32,046 nucleotides of DNA from an uncultured Parabacteroides sp. GTDB lineage: Bacteria; Bacteroidota; Bacteroidia; Bacteroidales; Tannerellaceae. The stretch spans positions 1-32,046 of the forward strand of contig CASFXH010000036.1 of assembly GCA_949298575.1 (NCBI GenBank), given 5' to 3'. Shown here piece by piece: positions 8,726-16,488 of the stretch. The translations under genes were made by a program, and so were the position numbers. Below the pieces are notes generated by a model. The model saw only the letters and a program-made list of their open reading frames with translations, was not told where the DNA came from and searched no databases. Within the stretch, counting starts at the first letter, position 1. Every line of letters starts with the position of its first letter.

Positions 8726-8733
8726 CAAAGGTA
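8726..8733 (-). promoter_or_regulatory. -7 box (TACCTTTG) for the GH3-DUF5916 operon
   Basis: On the minus strand TACCTTTG matches the Bacteroidetes -7 consensus exactly, about 30 nt before the GH3 ATG. No clear TTG is seen at the usual -33 distance. It lies only 21 bp from the opposing -7 box of the polyene operon, so the two promoters overlap. Confidence 0.55.
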
Positions 8734-8746
8734 CGGTTTTTCCGAT

Positions 8747-8762
8747 ATATTATTTACCTTCG
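8747..8762 (+). promoter_or_regulatory. Promoter of the first polyene operon
   Basis: ATATTAT (8747-8753) is followed by TACCTTCG (8755-8762), a one-base variant of the Bacteroidetes -7 box, then CG. The same ATATTAT plus TACCTTCGCG arrangement is found before the second polyene operon at 24583-24600. The 5' leader would be about 40 nt. Confidence 0.5.
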
Positions 8763-8808
8763 CGCTGAAAATATGTGACGGACCATTAAAAAGTTGTTCC
8801 GAAAATAA

Positions 8809-9546
8809 ATGAACATGAAATACGCACTAGTAACGGGAGGGTCCCGGGGATTGGGCCGGGCTATTTGTTTACGGTTGGCTAAGATGGGTATTCCTGTCGT
8901 AATCAATTATCAATCCAATGTCGCCGCGGCGGAGGAAGTGAAGGCGCTTGTTGAGGCGGAAGGTGTTTCGGCTGAACTCGCCTGCTTCGATGTGCGCGAC
9001 AAGGTGGCGGTCGATGCCGCTTTGGAACGTTGGGAAGAAATACACCCTGATGACTATATCGCCTATTTGGTGAATAACGCGGGTATTCGCAAAGACGGGA
9101 TGATGTTTATGATGCCCGAGCGGGATTGGCATGATGTATTGGAGGTTACCTTGGATGGCTTTTTCAATGTTACCCGTTATTTGTTGCCTAAGATGATGAT
9201 GCGTAAACATGGTGGACGAATCGTGAACATGGCCTCGCTTTCCGGATTGAAAGGTATGCCGGGACAGGCGAACTATAGTGCCGCGAAAGCCGCTTTGATT
9301 GGAGCCACGAAGGCATTGGCGCAGGAGGTCGCCGCTCGTGATGTCACGGTTAATGCCGTGGCGCCCGGTTTCATTGAGACGGATATGACGAAAGATTTGC
9401 CACAAGAGGAGTTGAAGAAATTGATCCCCTCCCGGCGTTTCGGACGGCCGGAAGAGGTAGCGGCGCTGGTTGGTTTCCTGTTGTCGGATGAGGCCAGTTA
9501 TATTACGGGTGAGGTTATCTCGATTAACGGAGGTTTATATACGTGA
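8809..9546 (+). CDS. fabG: Ketoreductase of the polyene pathway (FabG-like SDR)
   Basis: 245 residues from the ATG at 8809 (an ATG two codons later is equally good). It is a classical short-chain dehydrogenase: TGGSRGLG cofactor loop at 9-16, NNAG at 89-92, and the catalytic Ser143, Tyr156 and Lys160 in ASLSGLKGMPGQANYSAAK. It ends in the usual ITGEVISINGG. FabG-type enzymes reduce 3-oxoacyl-ACP to 3-hydroxyacyl-ACP with NADPH. As first gene of an operon with KS, ACP and dehydratase genes it is very probably the ApeQ-like ketoreductase of the polyene pathway rather than the housekeeping FabG. It is the only KR in the cluster. The next gene follows after 19 nt. Confidence 0.93.
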   Translation: MNMKYALVTGGSRGLGRAICLRLAKMGIPVVINYQSNVAAAEEVKALVEAEGVSAELACFDVRDKVAVDAALERWEEIHPDDYIAYLVNNAGIRKDGMMFMMPERDWHDVLEVTLDGFFNVTRYLLPKMMMRKHGGRIVNMASLSGLKGMPGQANYSAAKAALIGATKALAQEVAARDVTVNAVAPGFIETDMTKDLPQEELKKLIPSRRFGRPEEVAALVGFLLSDEASYITGEVISINGGLYT

Positions 9547-9565
9547 AAGGAAATAGGGTATAGGC

Positions 9566-10789
9566 ATGGCAAGAAGAGTCGTCATTACGGGGATGGGCAT
9601 TTGGTCGTGCTTAGGCACGGATATAGAAACGGTGAAAGCATCCCTTTATAATGGGAAGTCGGGTATCGGACTCGATCCGGAGCGGGTTGGTTATGGTTAT
9701 CGTTCCGGACTTACTGGAATTGTCGAGAAGCCTGTGATTACGAAAAAAGATCTTGATCGGCATACGCGAGCCGGTTTGTCGGAAGAGGCGGAATACGCGT
9801 TTATGGCGAGCCGGCAAGCTTTCGAGATGGCTCAGATGGACGCGGATTATTTGAGAGCGCATGAGATTGGTTGTATCTTTGGCAATGACTCATCGGCTAA
9901 ACCTGTGGTGGAATCCGCTAAAATTATGGACGTGAAGCATGATACGGCTATGTTGGGTTATGGTTTGGTCTTTCAATCGATGAACTCGACGGTCAATATG
10001 AATCTCAGTACGATCTTCCATTTACGAGGAATTAATTTTACCGTTAGCGCGGCCTGTGCCAGCGGTAGTCATTCTATAGGTCTTGGTTATTTGTTGATCA
10101 AGCAAGGCTTGCAGGAGATGATTCTTTGCGGGGGAGCGCAAGAGACCAATTACTATTCGATGGCTTCTTTTGACGCGTTGCGAGCCTTTTCGACACGCAT
10201 GGATGAACCCGCGAAAGCGAGTCGTCCTTTCGACAAAGATCGTGATGGCTTGATTCCCAGTGGAGGCGCGGCGGCGCTTATGTTGGAGGATTACGATCAT
10301 GCGGTAGCTCGTGGCGCGGAAATTTTATGCGAGGTGGTTGGTTATGGTTTCTCAAGCAATGGCGCAGGGATATCCCAACCAAGCGACGAGGGCTGCTTTG
10401 TCGCGATGAATCGAGCTTTGGCGGACGCGGGACTTAAGCCTGATGACATTGACTATATCAATGCGCACGCTACTTCTACCCCGCAAGGCGACATGTGTGA
10501 GGCCAAAGCCTTGTCTCGTCTTTTTGAAGGGACTCATGCTTGGATTAGTTCCACTAAATCAATGACCGGTCATGAATGTTGGATGGCGGGAGCGAGTGAG
10601 ATCGTTTATTCTATTATTATGATGCGGAATCATTTCGTCGCTCCTAATATCAATTTGGAGCACCCGGATGAGTATGCCGAGAAATTGAATATAACCGCTA
10701 AGACGATGGATATGCCTTTACGGACGGTCCTTAGCAATAGCTTTGGCTTTGGGGGAACGAACAGCGCGTTAATCATCAAGGCGATTTGA
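9566..10789 (+). CDS. Stand-alone beta-ketoacyl-ACP synthase (FabF-like)
   Basis: 407 residues, the normal length of a FabF-type ketosynthase. The active-site triad is complete: Cys164 in SAACASGSHS, His301 in NAHATSTPQGD, and His336 in STKSMTGHECWMAGASE. The C-terminal SFGFGGTNSALII glycine motif is present. It catalyses decarboxylative Claisen condensation of malonyl-ACP with an acyl-ACP. It is one of three KS proteins in the cluster and the only one without a C-terminal extension. In known aryl-polyene systems a separate KS (ApeR) assists the ApeO-ApeC pair, and this could be the equivalent. That pairing is inference. Confidence 0.93.
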   Translation: MARRVVITGMGIWSCLGTDIETVKASLYNGKSGIGLDPERVGYGYRSGLTGIVEKPVITKKDLDRHTRAGLSEEAEYAFMASRQAFEMAQMDADYLRAHEIGCIFGNDSSAKPVVESAKIMDVKHDTAMLGYGLVFQSMNSTVNMNLSTIFHLRGINFTVSAACASGSHSIGLGYLLIKQGLQEMILCGGAQETNYYSMASFDALRAFSTRMDEPAKASRPFDKDRDGLIPSGGAAALMLEDYDHAVARGAEILCEVVGYGFSSNGAGISQPSDEGCFVAMNRALADAGLKPDDIDYINAHATSTPQGDMCEAKALSRLFEGTHAWISSTKSMTGHECWMAGASEIVYSIIMMRNHFVAPNINLEHPDEYAEKLNITAKTMDMPLRTVLSNSFGFGGTNSALIIKAI

Positions 10790-10819
10790 GAGAGAAATGA
10801 GATGATTGTTTAATTAAGA

Positions 10820-11401
10820 ATGAGCATGGATATGAGAAGGGTTTTATTTATTCTGACATTATTATGTGGTGTTTTCGCTCTGAACGCGGCGAATCCCGTG
10901 AAATTGAAGAGTGGCGATAAGGCTGTCTTCCAAAAGGAGGCGACCGCTAAAGTCGTGATTGATGATCATAAGACAGTGATTGATCGTCGGGATCAAACGG
11001 CCGATGTTTATTATGGAAGCCAGAGCGCGGAAGAATACGAGAAATTTGTGAATGATTTGGATCGGGCGCACGAAAGTTTCATTACCTATTTTAATGAGAA
11101 ACGGAAAAGCGGCACGAAAATGACGATGGCGGGCCCTGACACGGAGGCGGAATATACTTTGGAGGTTAAAGTGACCTTGATGAACGTGGGGAACGCCGGT
11201 GGCATGGTCTGGGGCATGAATCGCAAAGCGGGTGGCGCTCAAATTGAAGGCACCATGAAGCTGGTGGATAACGCGACAAATGAGACGGTCTGTGAGTTTG
11301 AGTTCGAAAAGGTAAAAGGACTGATGGCGCCGGTGTTCCGGGGGCGTGCGATTAGTGTTTATCGCTACTTGGCCGATGGCCTTCTAAAGGAGGTGGAGTA
11401 A
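10820..11401 (+). CDS. Secreted protein of unknown function in the polyene operon
   Basis: 193 residues. The start may be 10820, 10826 or 10832, all ATG; the last gives the neatest signal peptide (MRRVLFILTLLCGVFALNA). The Cys in the hydrophobic core does not sit in a lipobox, so a soluble periplasmic protein is more likely than a lipoprotein. The mature part alternates strands and helices (YTLEVKVTLMNVGNAGG, QIEGTMKLVDN, VCEFEFEKVKG). I do not recognise the family. Its stop shares one base with the start of the methyltransferase gene (TAATG), so the two are translationally coupled. A periplasmic role in transport or anchoring of the polyene lipid is a guess from position only. Confidence 0.75.
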   Translation: MSMDMRRVLFILTLLCGVFALNAANPVKLKSGDKAVFQKEATAKVVIDDHKTVIDRRDQTADVYYGSQSAEEYEKFVNDLDRAHESFITYFNEKRKSGTKMTMAGPDTEAEYTLEVKVTLMNVGNAGGMVWGMNRKAGGAQIEGTMKLVDNATNETVCEFEFEKVKGLMAPVFRGRAISVYRYLADGLLKEVE

Positions 11402-12510
11402 TGGAATTGTCTCCCGCTTTACGGAAGGCTTATACGCGAGACCACCTATCCGCTCATGAGGCGCAATTGAGAGCTCGGTTTATCGCGTGGGGACCGGCTA
11501 TTTTTCAGGCGACTCGTATTTTGCTCAAGCAAGGGGTGTTGGATTTGTTGCGTGAGAATAATGATAGAGGATTGACTCGTCAAGAGATTTGTGAGCGGGT
11601 TGGATTGAGCGATTATGCGGTTAAGTGCCTTTTGGAAGCTGCTTTGGCGGCGGGCGTCGTGTTGGTGGATTTGGAAACGGATCGTTACACGCTCGCGAAG
11701 ACAGGCTGGTTTTTGCTAATTGATCCGGCGACACGAGTGGATATGGCATTTAATCAAGATGTCAACTATGAGGGTTGGTTTTATTTGGAAGAGTCGTTAG
11801 CGCGTGGTGAGCCGGTTGGGTTACGTCATTTTGGTGAGTGGCCGACGGTTTATGAGGGTTTGTCGAGTTTGCCGGAGGCAGTTCAGAAATCGTGGTTCGT
11901 TTTCGATCATTTTTATAGTGACCATTCGTTCGAGCAAGCGTTATCGATCGTGTTCGGGACTTATAGGCCTCGTGTGCTTTTTGACGTGGGTGGAAATACG
12001 GGGCGTTGGGCCTTACGTTGTGTCGCTTATGACCCGGATGTGCGAGTTACGATCCTCGATTTGCCTCAGCAGATCGCGTTGATGCGTCAACAGGTCGAAG
12101 GACAGCCAGGAGCCGATCGTATTATGGGCTATGGCATCGATTTACTTGACGCGACATCTCCTTTTCCTCCCAATCAAGCGGTGGACGCGATCTGGATGAG
12201 CCAGTTCCTCGATTGCTTTAGTATGGAGCAGATCGTTAGTATTCTTAAACGGGCTCGTGAAGTGATGGACAGAGAATCTCGGCTTTATGTGATGGAAACG
12301 CTATGGGATCGTCAGAAGTATGAGCCCGCGGCATTGGCGCTCACGATGACTTCGCTTTATTTTACCGCGATCGCGAATGGGAACAGCAAAATGTATAATA
12401 CGGAAGATATGCGAACTTGTATCGAGTCGGCTGGATTAGCGATCGAGCGAATATACGATGGTTTGGGGCACGGCCATAGCGTTTTAGTTTGCAAAATCAA
12501 TAATGTATAG
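11401..12510 (+). CDS. SAM-dependent O-methyltransferase (Methyltransf_2-like)
   Basis: 369 residues. Residues about 20-110 form a winged-helix dimerisation domain (LTRQEICERVGLSDYAVKCLLEAALAAG is its helix-turn-helix-like part). The catalytic Rossmann domain starts at about 190 with the SAM loop VLFDVGGNTGRWA, then VTILDLPQQ for the ribose-binding acid. This order is that of plant-type/polyketide O-methyltransferases. The catalytic His is not obvious to me. In aryl-polyene and flexirubin clusters a methyltransferase decorates the aromatic head or the hydroxyl; O-methylation of the aryl head is therefore the likely reaction, inferred from context. It overlaps the preceding stop by one base. 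Confidence 0.85.
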   Translation: MELSPALRKAYTRDHLSAHEAQLRARFIAWGPAIFQATRILLKQGVLDLLRENNDRGLTRQEICERVGLSDYAVKCLLEAALAAGVVLVDLETDRYTLAKTGWFLLIDPATRVDMAFNQDVNYEGWFYLEESLARGEPVGLRHFGEWPTVYEGLSSLPEAVQKSWFVFDHFYSDHSFEQALSIVFGTYRPRVLFDVGGNTGRWALRCVAYDPDVRVTILDLPQQIALMRQQVEGQPGADRIMGYGIDLLDATSPFPPNQAVDAIWMSQFLDCFSMEQIVSILKRAREVMDRESRLYVMETLWDRQKYEPAALALTMTSLYFTAIANGNSKMYNTEDMRTCIESAGLAIERIYDGLGHGHSVLVCKINNV

Positions 12511-12523
12511 ATAATAATTGGAT

Positions 12524-12766
12524 ATGGAAAGAGAAGAGATAGAAAAGAAAGTTCGGAATTTTTTGATTGAAGATTTGGAAATCGATGAGGAAAAGATCGC
12601 GCCTGACGCGAAGCTAAAGGAAGATCTGGGTATTGATTCGCTCGATTTCGTGGATATAGTGGTAATCGTCGAGAGAAATTTTGGCTTCAAGATCAAGCCG
12701 GAGGAGATGCAAGGCGTGGATACATACAGTAAGTTTTGCGATTATATTGAAAGCAAGATAAGTTGA
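12524..12766 (+). CDS. Acyl carrier protein 1
   Basis: 80 residues from the ATG at 12524; an in-frame TTG at 12518 is less likely. It is acidic and four-helical, with the phosphopantetheine site at Ser39 in LGIDSLDFVDIV. This is the canonical DSL motif of FAS/PKS-II carriers. It lies between the methyltransferase and the LpxL-like acyltransferase genes and is one of three carriers in the cluster. Known aryl-polyene systems use two ACPs (ApeE, ApeF). Which of the three carries the growing chain cannot be told from sequence. Confidence 0.93.
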   Translation: MEREEIEKKVRNFLIEDLEIDEEKIAPDAKLKEDLGIDSLDFVDIVVIVERNFGFKIKPEEMQGVDTYSKFCDYIESKIS

Positions 12767-12784
12767 TAGATACGGTGGTCGGAA

Positions 12785-13651
12785 ATGCCAAAGCTTGAGC
12801 ACGAGAACTGGAAAGGAACGACAGGGGGAACGCCATGGATGCAGCGGACATTGATCCATTGGTTTAAACATACTTCATTATACATTCCTTATTGGTGTAT
12901 GGGCTGGATGATTCCTTTTTATATGCTTTTCGGACATAAGGGTTATTTGGCGAGCTACCGATTTTATCGTCGCCGGTTTGGAATGAATTCATTGAAAGCT
13001 TTTGGCTATGTCTACCTGAATCATTTTCGTTTCGGACAAATCATTATTGATCGTTTCGCGGCGTACGCGGGACATCAATTCCGGTTTGAGGTGGAGGGAC
13101 AAGAGTTGTTTGACCGTTTGGAAAGGGGAGAAAGAGGTTTTATCCAATTAAGCTCTCATGTCGGTAATTATGAACTGGCTGGTTATTCCTTGGTCCCGGA
13201 GCATAAAGTTTTCAATGTGTTGGTTTTCGCGGGTGAGACGGAGACGGTGATGGCTTCGCGAGCCAGGATGTTCGCGAGTCATGGCGTGCGGATGGTCCCG
13301 GTTTGTTCGGACTTTTCGCATGTTTTTCGTTTAAATGAGGCTTTGCGGAGTGGCGATATCGTGAGCATACCGGGTGATCGTGTTTTTGGATCTCCTCGAA
13401 GTGTCGTGTGTGATTTCTTAGGAGGGAAAGCGAAGTTCCCGTTGGGACCGTTCGCGATGGCATCGCAGAGGAATGTACCGCTTCTCGCGGTTTTCGTGAT
13501 GAAAACAGGGGTGAAATCCTATAAGATTTATGTTCGAGAATTGCGAGGAGAGACGAGAGCGGACCTTTGTCAAGGTTTCGCGACGGAATTAGAAACAATC
13601 ATTCAGAAATATCCGACACAATGGTTCAATTTTTACGACTTTTGGACATAA
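12785..13651 (+). CDS. LpxL/HtrB-like lipid acyltransferase
   Basis: 288 residues. A membrane-contacting hydrophobic segment is near 33-50 (YIPYWCMGWMIPFYMLF). The catalytic HX4E motif is His125 to Glu130 in SSHVGNYE, as in late acyltransferases of lipid A biosynthesis, and the C-terminus has the QWFNFYDFW block seen in that family. It likely transfers an acyl group from an ACP to a lipid acceptor at the inner-membrane face. Because it follows an ACP gene by 18 nt, the donor could be the polyene-ACP itself. The acceptor is unknown. Its last 31 bases overlap the dehydratase gene. Confidence 0.87.
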   Translation: MPKLEHENWKGTTGGTPWMQRTLIHWFKHTSLYIPYWCMGWMIPFYMLFGHKGYLASYRFYRRRFGMNSLKAFGYVYLNHFRFGQIIIDRFAAYAGHQFRFEVEGQELFDRLERGERGFIQLSSHVGNYELAGYSLVPEHKVFNVLVFAGETETVMASRARMFASHGVRMVPVCSDFSHVFRLNEALRSGDIVSIPGDRVFGSPRSVVCDFLGGKAKFPLGPFAMASQRNVPLLAVFVMKTGVKSYKIYVRELRGETRADLCQGFATELETIIQKYPTQWFNFYDFWT

Positions 13652-14049
13652 GTCCGCTTGATCTGTTGCCGCAGCGTCCACCGTTCATTCTCATCGATCA
13701 TTTGACGTATTATGATGCGAGGAAGACTTCGACGCGGTTTACGGTGCGTGAAGAGGGTTTGTTTGTGGAGCATGGCCGTTTGCTGATTTCCGGATTGGTC
13801 GAGAATATCGCCCAGACTTGTGCGGCCCGGTTGGGATATTATAATTTGATCAGCGGTTTGCCGGTAAAGATTGGGGTGATTGGGGCGGTCAGTAATTTGT
13901 GGACGAGGCGGATGCCTTTGATTGGTGAAACTCTTGAAACGACGATTCGTGTCAAGGAGGAAGTGTTTGGGATGACATTGGTGGACGCGGAAGTCCGGGT
14001 GATGGATGAACGGATCGCGACCGCGGAAATGAAGATTGCCATACAATGA
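13621..14049 (+). CDS. 3-hydroxyacyl-ACP dehydratase 1 (ApeP-like hotdog protein)
   Basis: 142 residues from the ATG at 13621, which lies inside the previous gene; a longer frame from 13567 would overlap more and adds nothing conserved. It is a hotdog-fold protein: LLPQRPPFILIDHL at 15-28, then FVEHGRLLISGLVENIAQTCAA with His51 and Glu61 as the probable catalytic pair. This is the atypical arrangement of ApeP/XanB-type dehydratases, which work as a heterodimer with a second dehydratase (here at 19903). Reaction: trans-dehydration of 3-hydroxyacyl-ACP to the enoyl chain that stays conjugated. The 4-nt ATGA overlap with the next gene supports coupled translation. Confidence 0.85.
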   Translation: MVQFLRLLDISPLDLLPQRPPFILIDHLTYYDARKTSTRFTVREEGLFVEHGRLLISGLVENIAQTCAARLGYYNLISGLPVKIGVIGAVSNLWTRRMPLIGETLETTIRVKEEVFGMTLVDAEVRVMDERIATAEMKIAIQ

Positions 14050-14465
14050 TGGAACTGACAGAAACCATAGAATTTGAGATTCGTTTCAGTGAGGTAGACT
14101 CCATGAACGTCGTTTGGCATGGTTCTTACGCTTTGTATTTTGAGGATGCCCGTGAGGCGTTTGGAAAGAAGTACGGCTTGGACTACTTGACCATCTTTGG
14201 AAATGGTTATTTCGCGCCCCTCGTGGAATTGAATTTTCAATATAAAAAGCCATTGATCTACGGGATGCGTCCCGCGATCACGATTAAGTACCGGCCGACA
14301 GAGGCCGCGAAAATCGTTTTCGATTATGAGATCCGAGACACGGTGGAAAATACGCTTATCGCTACGGGGCATTCGGTGCAAGTTTTCATGGACAAGCGTT
14401 ATCAGTTAGTGTGGTTTACTCCGCCTTTTTATGAGGCTTGGAAAAAACGGTGGTTGAAGGCATGA
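14046..14465 (+). CDS. Acyl-ACP/CoA thioesterase, 4HBT (YbgC-like) family
   Basis: 139 residues with two adjacent ATG codons at the start. The hotdog fold of 4-hydroxybenzoyl-CoA thioesterases is shown by RFSEVDSMNVVWHGSYALYFEDAR, with the family Asp at 18 and a conserved His at 25. It would hydrolyse a thioester, either for release of the finished polyene acid or for editing of misprimed carriers; ApeK has this place in known aryl-polyene clusters. Start and stop overlap the neighbouring genes by 4 nt on each side (ATGA), so it is tightly coupled between the dehydratase and a KS. Confidence 0.88.
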   Translation: MMELTETIEFEIRFSEVDSMNVVWHGSYALYFEDAREAFGKKYGLDYLTIFGNGYFAPLVELNFQYKKPLIYGMRPAITIKYRPTEAAKIVFDYEIRDTVENTLIATGHSVQVFMDKRYQLVWFTPPFYEAWKKRWLKA

Positions 14466-16207
14466 TCGTAAAAGTTTCAGATTATATCGTTTCGCCACTC
14501 GCATTAGGGACGCGGGCCAATTACGTGTTGGTCAAGGCGGGACAAACTCGCCTTCGTCGTTATGAATGTTTATGGGAGCGGGTCGAGCCGTTCGTGGCTT
14601 CCCGTATGGAGGAGGAAACGCTCGCGGAGGCGTGCCGTGAAGAAGGGATCGAGGCGGAACGCTATACTCGTTTCGAACGAATGGCTTTGTTGGCCGCGAT
14701 TCGGGCTTTACGGGAAACGGACGTTTGTCCTGATAGCGATCAAGTGTTGTTCGTTCTCGCGACTACGAAAGGGAATATTGAATTGTTGGATCCGAGGTCT
14801 GATCGTTCTTATCCGCGGGAACGTCTATCGCTTTTGGAATCCGCTCGGCAGGTGACGGGTTGGTTTCATAATCCCAATACGCCGCTTGTGGTTTGCAACG
14901 CTTGCGTTTCGGGATTGGACGCGCAGCTTGAGGCGGTTCGGGCGTTGGAGTCGGGGCGTTATCGTTACGCGGTCGTGATTGGGGCGGATGTGTTGTCGCC
15001 TTTTGTGGTTAGTGGCTTTCAGTCGCTCAAGGCGATGGCGAATGAGTGTTGTAGGCCTTTCGATGAGGATCGGAACGGATTGAATTTGGGTGAGGCAGCC
15101 GCTTGCGTGGTTTATGGGCGTGAGGAAAAGGAGGCCTGTCCGGATTCCTGGCAGGTGGCCGGGGGCGCGATTCGCAACGACGCTTTCCATTTATCGGGCC
15201 CATCCAAAACGGCGGAAGGCGCTTATCGGGCTTTAAAAACCGTGCTTGACCGATGGGAAACGTCGGGTTTGGCTTTTGTCAATGTTCATGGGACGGCGAC
15301 GCTTTTCAACGATGAGATGGAGGCGATGGCGCTAGACCGGATGGGGCTTGACGCTTTGCCTGCTTTTGGCTTGAAAGGCTATTTTGGCCATACGATGGGC
15401 GCGGCGGGCGTTTTGGAAACTTTGATCTCGATGGAAGCGCTTGATGACGGGATCGTGCCCGCGACGAAAGGCTTTGAGCGATTGGGCGTGAGCCGGCCGA
15501 TCAATGTTTCCCCGGTCTGCCGGGAGGCGCGAGGGAACGCTTTCTTGAAAATGATGTCCGGTTTTGGAGGATGTAACGCGGTGATGTTGTTCCGGAAAGG
15601 AGGCGATCCCCAAGTGTCGAGGTTCGCGGGTCCGTCGATTGGCGACGTGCGTGTCGCCCATACGGTTTTATTGACCGCACGGCAGGTCGTGGTGGATGGC
15701 GAACCGCTCGTGGTCGAGGGACAGGGAATGGCGTTGCTGAAAGAGCTTTATCGGAGATTTGTGGGTGATTATCCGAAATATCATAAAATGGACCCCTTGT
15801 GTAAGCTGGGTTTTTTGGCGTCGGAGCTTTTGCTGGACGCGGAGAGCCGGACGGCGGGAACGCCGCGTTTCGTTCCCCGGGAAGATCGGGCGATCGTGCT
15901 CGTGGGGCGCCATGCTTCCATTTGTGCCGATCGGGCTTATCAAGAGACGATTCAGCGGGCGGACGATTATTTTCCGAGCCCGTCCGCTTTTATTTATACT
16001 TTGCCTAATATCGTGACGGGCGAGATCGCGATCCGGAACCAATATCATGGCGAAACCGCTTATTTCGCGCAAGCGACTCCCGGGCAAGCCGAGCCTTTGC
16101 TGGCGAATGCCTTTCGGGACCCGGATACACGGAGCGTGATTGGCGGATGGATCGACATGGCGGATCCGGATCATTTCGAGGTGAGATTTTCAGTGATCGT
16201 GAAATAA
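14462..16207 (+). CDS. Ketosynthase with C-terminal CLF-like domain (KS-CLF fusion 1)
   Basis: 581 residues from the ATG at 14462 (ATGA overlap with the previous stop; an in-frame TTG at 14438 is less likely). Residues 1-385 are a ketosynthase with Cys148 in VCNACVSGLDA, His276 in VNVHGTATLFNDE, His310 in KGYFGHTMGAAG, and MMSGFGGCNAVM near the end of the domain. Residues about 395-581 are a second thiolase-fold segment with FPSPSAFIYTLPNIVTGE, the pattern of the beta-ketoacyl synthase chain-length-factor family (ApeC-like), and no second Cys-His-His set. Normal KS proteins end near 410, so this is a fusion. The likely role is chain extension with built-in length control. The assignment of the tail to PF13723-type CLF is from motif memory. 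Confidence 0.85.
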   Translation: MIVKVSDYIVSPLALGTRANYVLVKAGQTRLRRYECLWERVEPFVASRMEEETLAEACREEGIEAERYTRFERMALLAAIRALRETDVCPDSDQVLFVLATTKGNIELLDPRSDRSYPRERLSLLESARQVTGWFHNPNTPLVVCNACVSGLDAQLEAVRALESGRYRYAVVIGADVLSPFVVSGFQSLKAMANECCRPFDEDRNGLNLGEAAACVVYGREEKEACPDSWQVAGGAIRNDAFHLSGPSKTAEGAYRALKTVLDRWETSGLAFVNVHGTATLFNDEMEAMALDRMGLDALPAFGLKGYFGHTMGAAGVLETLISMEALDDGIVPATKGFERLGVSRPINVSPVCREARGNAFLKMMSGFGGCNAVMLFRKGGDPQVSRFAGPSIGDVRVAHTVLLTARQVVVDGEPLVVEGQGMALLKELYRRFVGDYPKYHKMDPLCKLGFLASELLLDAESRTAGTPRFVPREDRAIVLVGRHASICADRAYQETIQRADDYFPSPSAFIYTLPNIVTGEIAIRNQYHGETAYFAQATPGQAEPLLANAFRDPDTRSVIGGWIDMADPDHFEVRFSVIVK

Positions 16208-16230
16208 GTAATTATAGATTGAAATAAAAT

Positions 16231-16488
16231 ATGGAAGAGCTGATTCAGAAATTGAAGCAACAGATTATCGAGGCGCTTAACCTCGAGGAAGTGACTTGCG
16301 AGGACATCAAGAACGATGAGCCTCTTTTTGGCGAGGGATTAGGATTGGATTCGATCGACGCGCTCGAGTTGATTGTCTTGCTGGAAAAAAACTACGGGAT
16401 CAAACTGAACGATCCGGCGGAGGGCAAGGCGATTTTCCAATCCATCAATACGATGGCCCAATACATCGCGGAGCATCGGGTGAAATGA
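16231..16488 (+). CDS. Acyl carrier protein 2
   Basis: 85 residues, acidic, with the phosphopantetheine attachment Ser41 in GLGLDSIDALELIVLLEKNYG. The LDSID form is typical of carriers paired with aryl-polyene KS enzymes. It starts 23 nt after KS-CLF fusion 1 and its stop overlaps the start of KS-CLF fusion 2 by 4 nt (ATGA), which ties the carrier to these two condensing enzymes. It is the best candidate for the carrier that bears the growing polyene chain, by position. Confidence 0.93.
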   Translation: MEELIQKLKQQIIEALNLEEVTCEDIKNDEPLFGEGLGLDSIDALELIVLLEKNYGIKLNDPAEGKAIFQSINTMAQYIAEHRVK

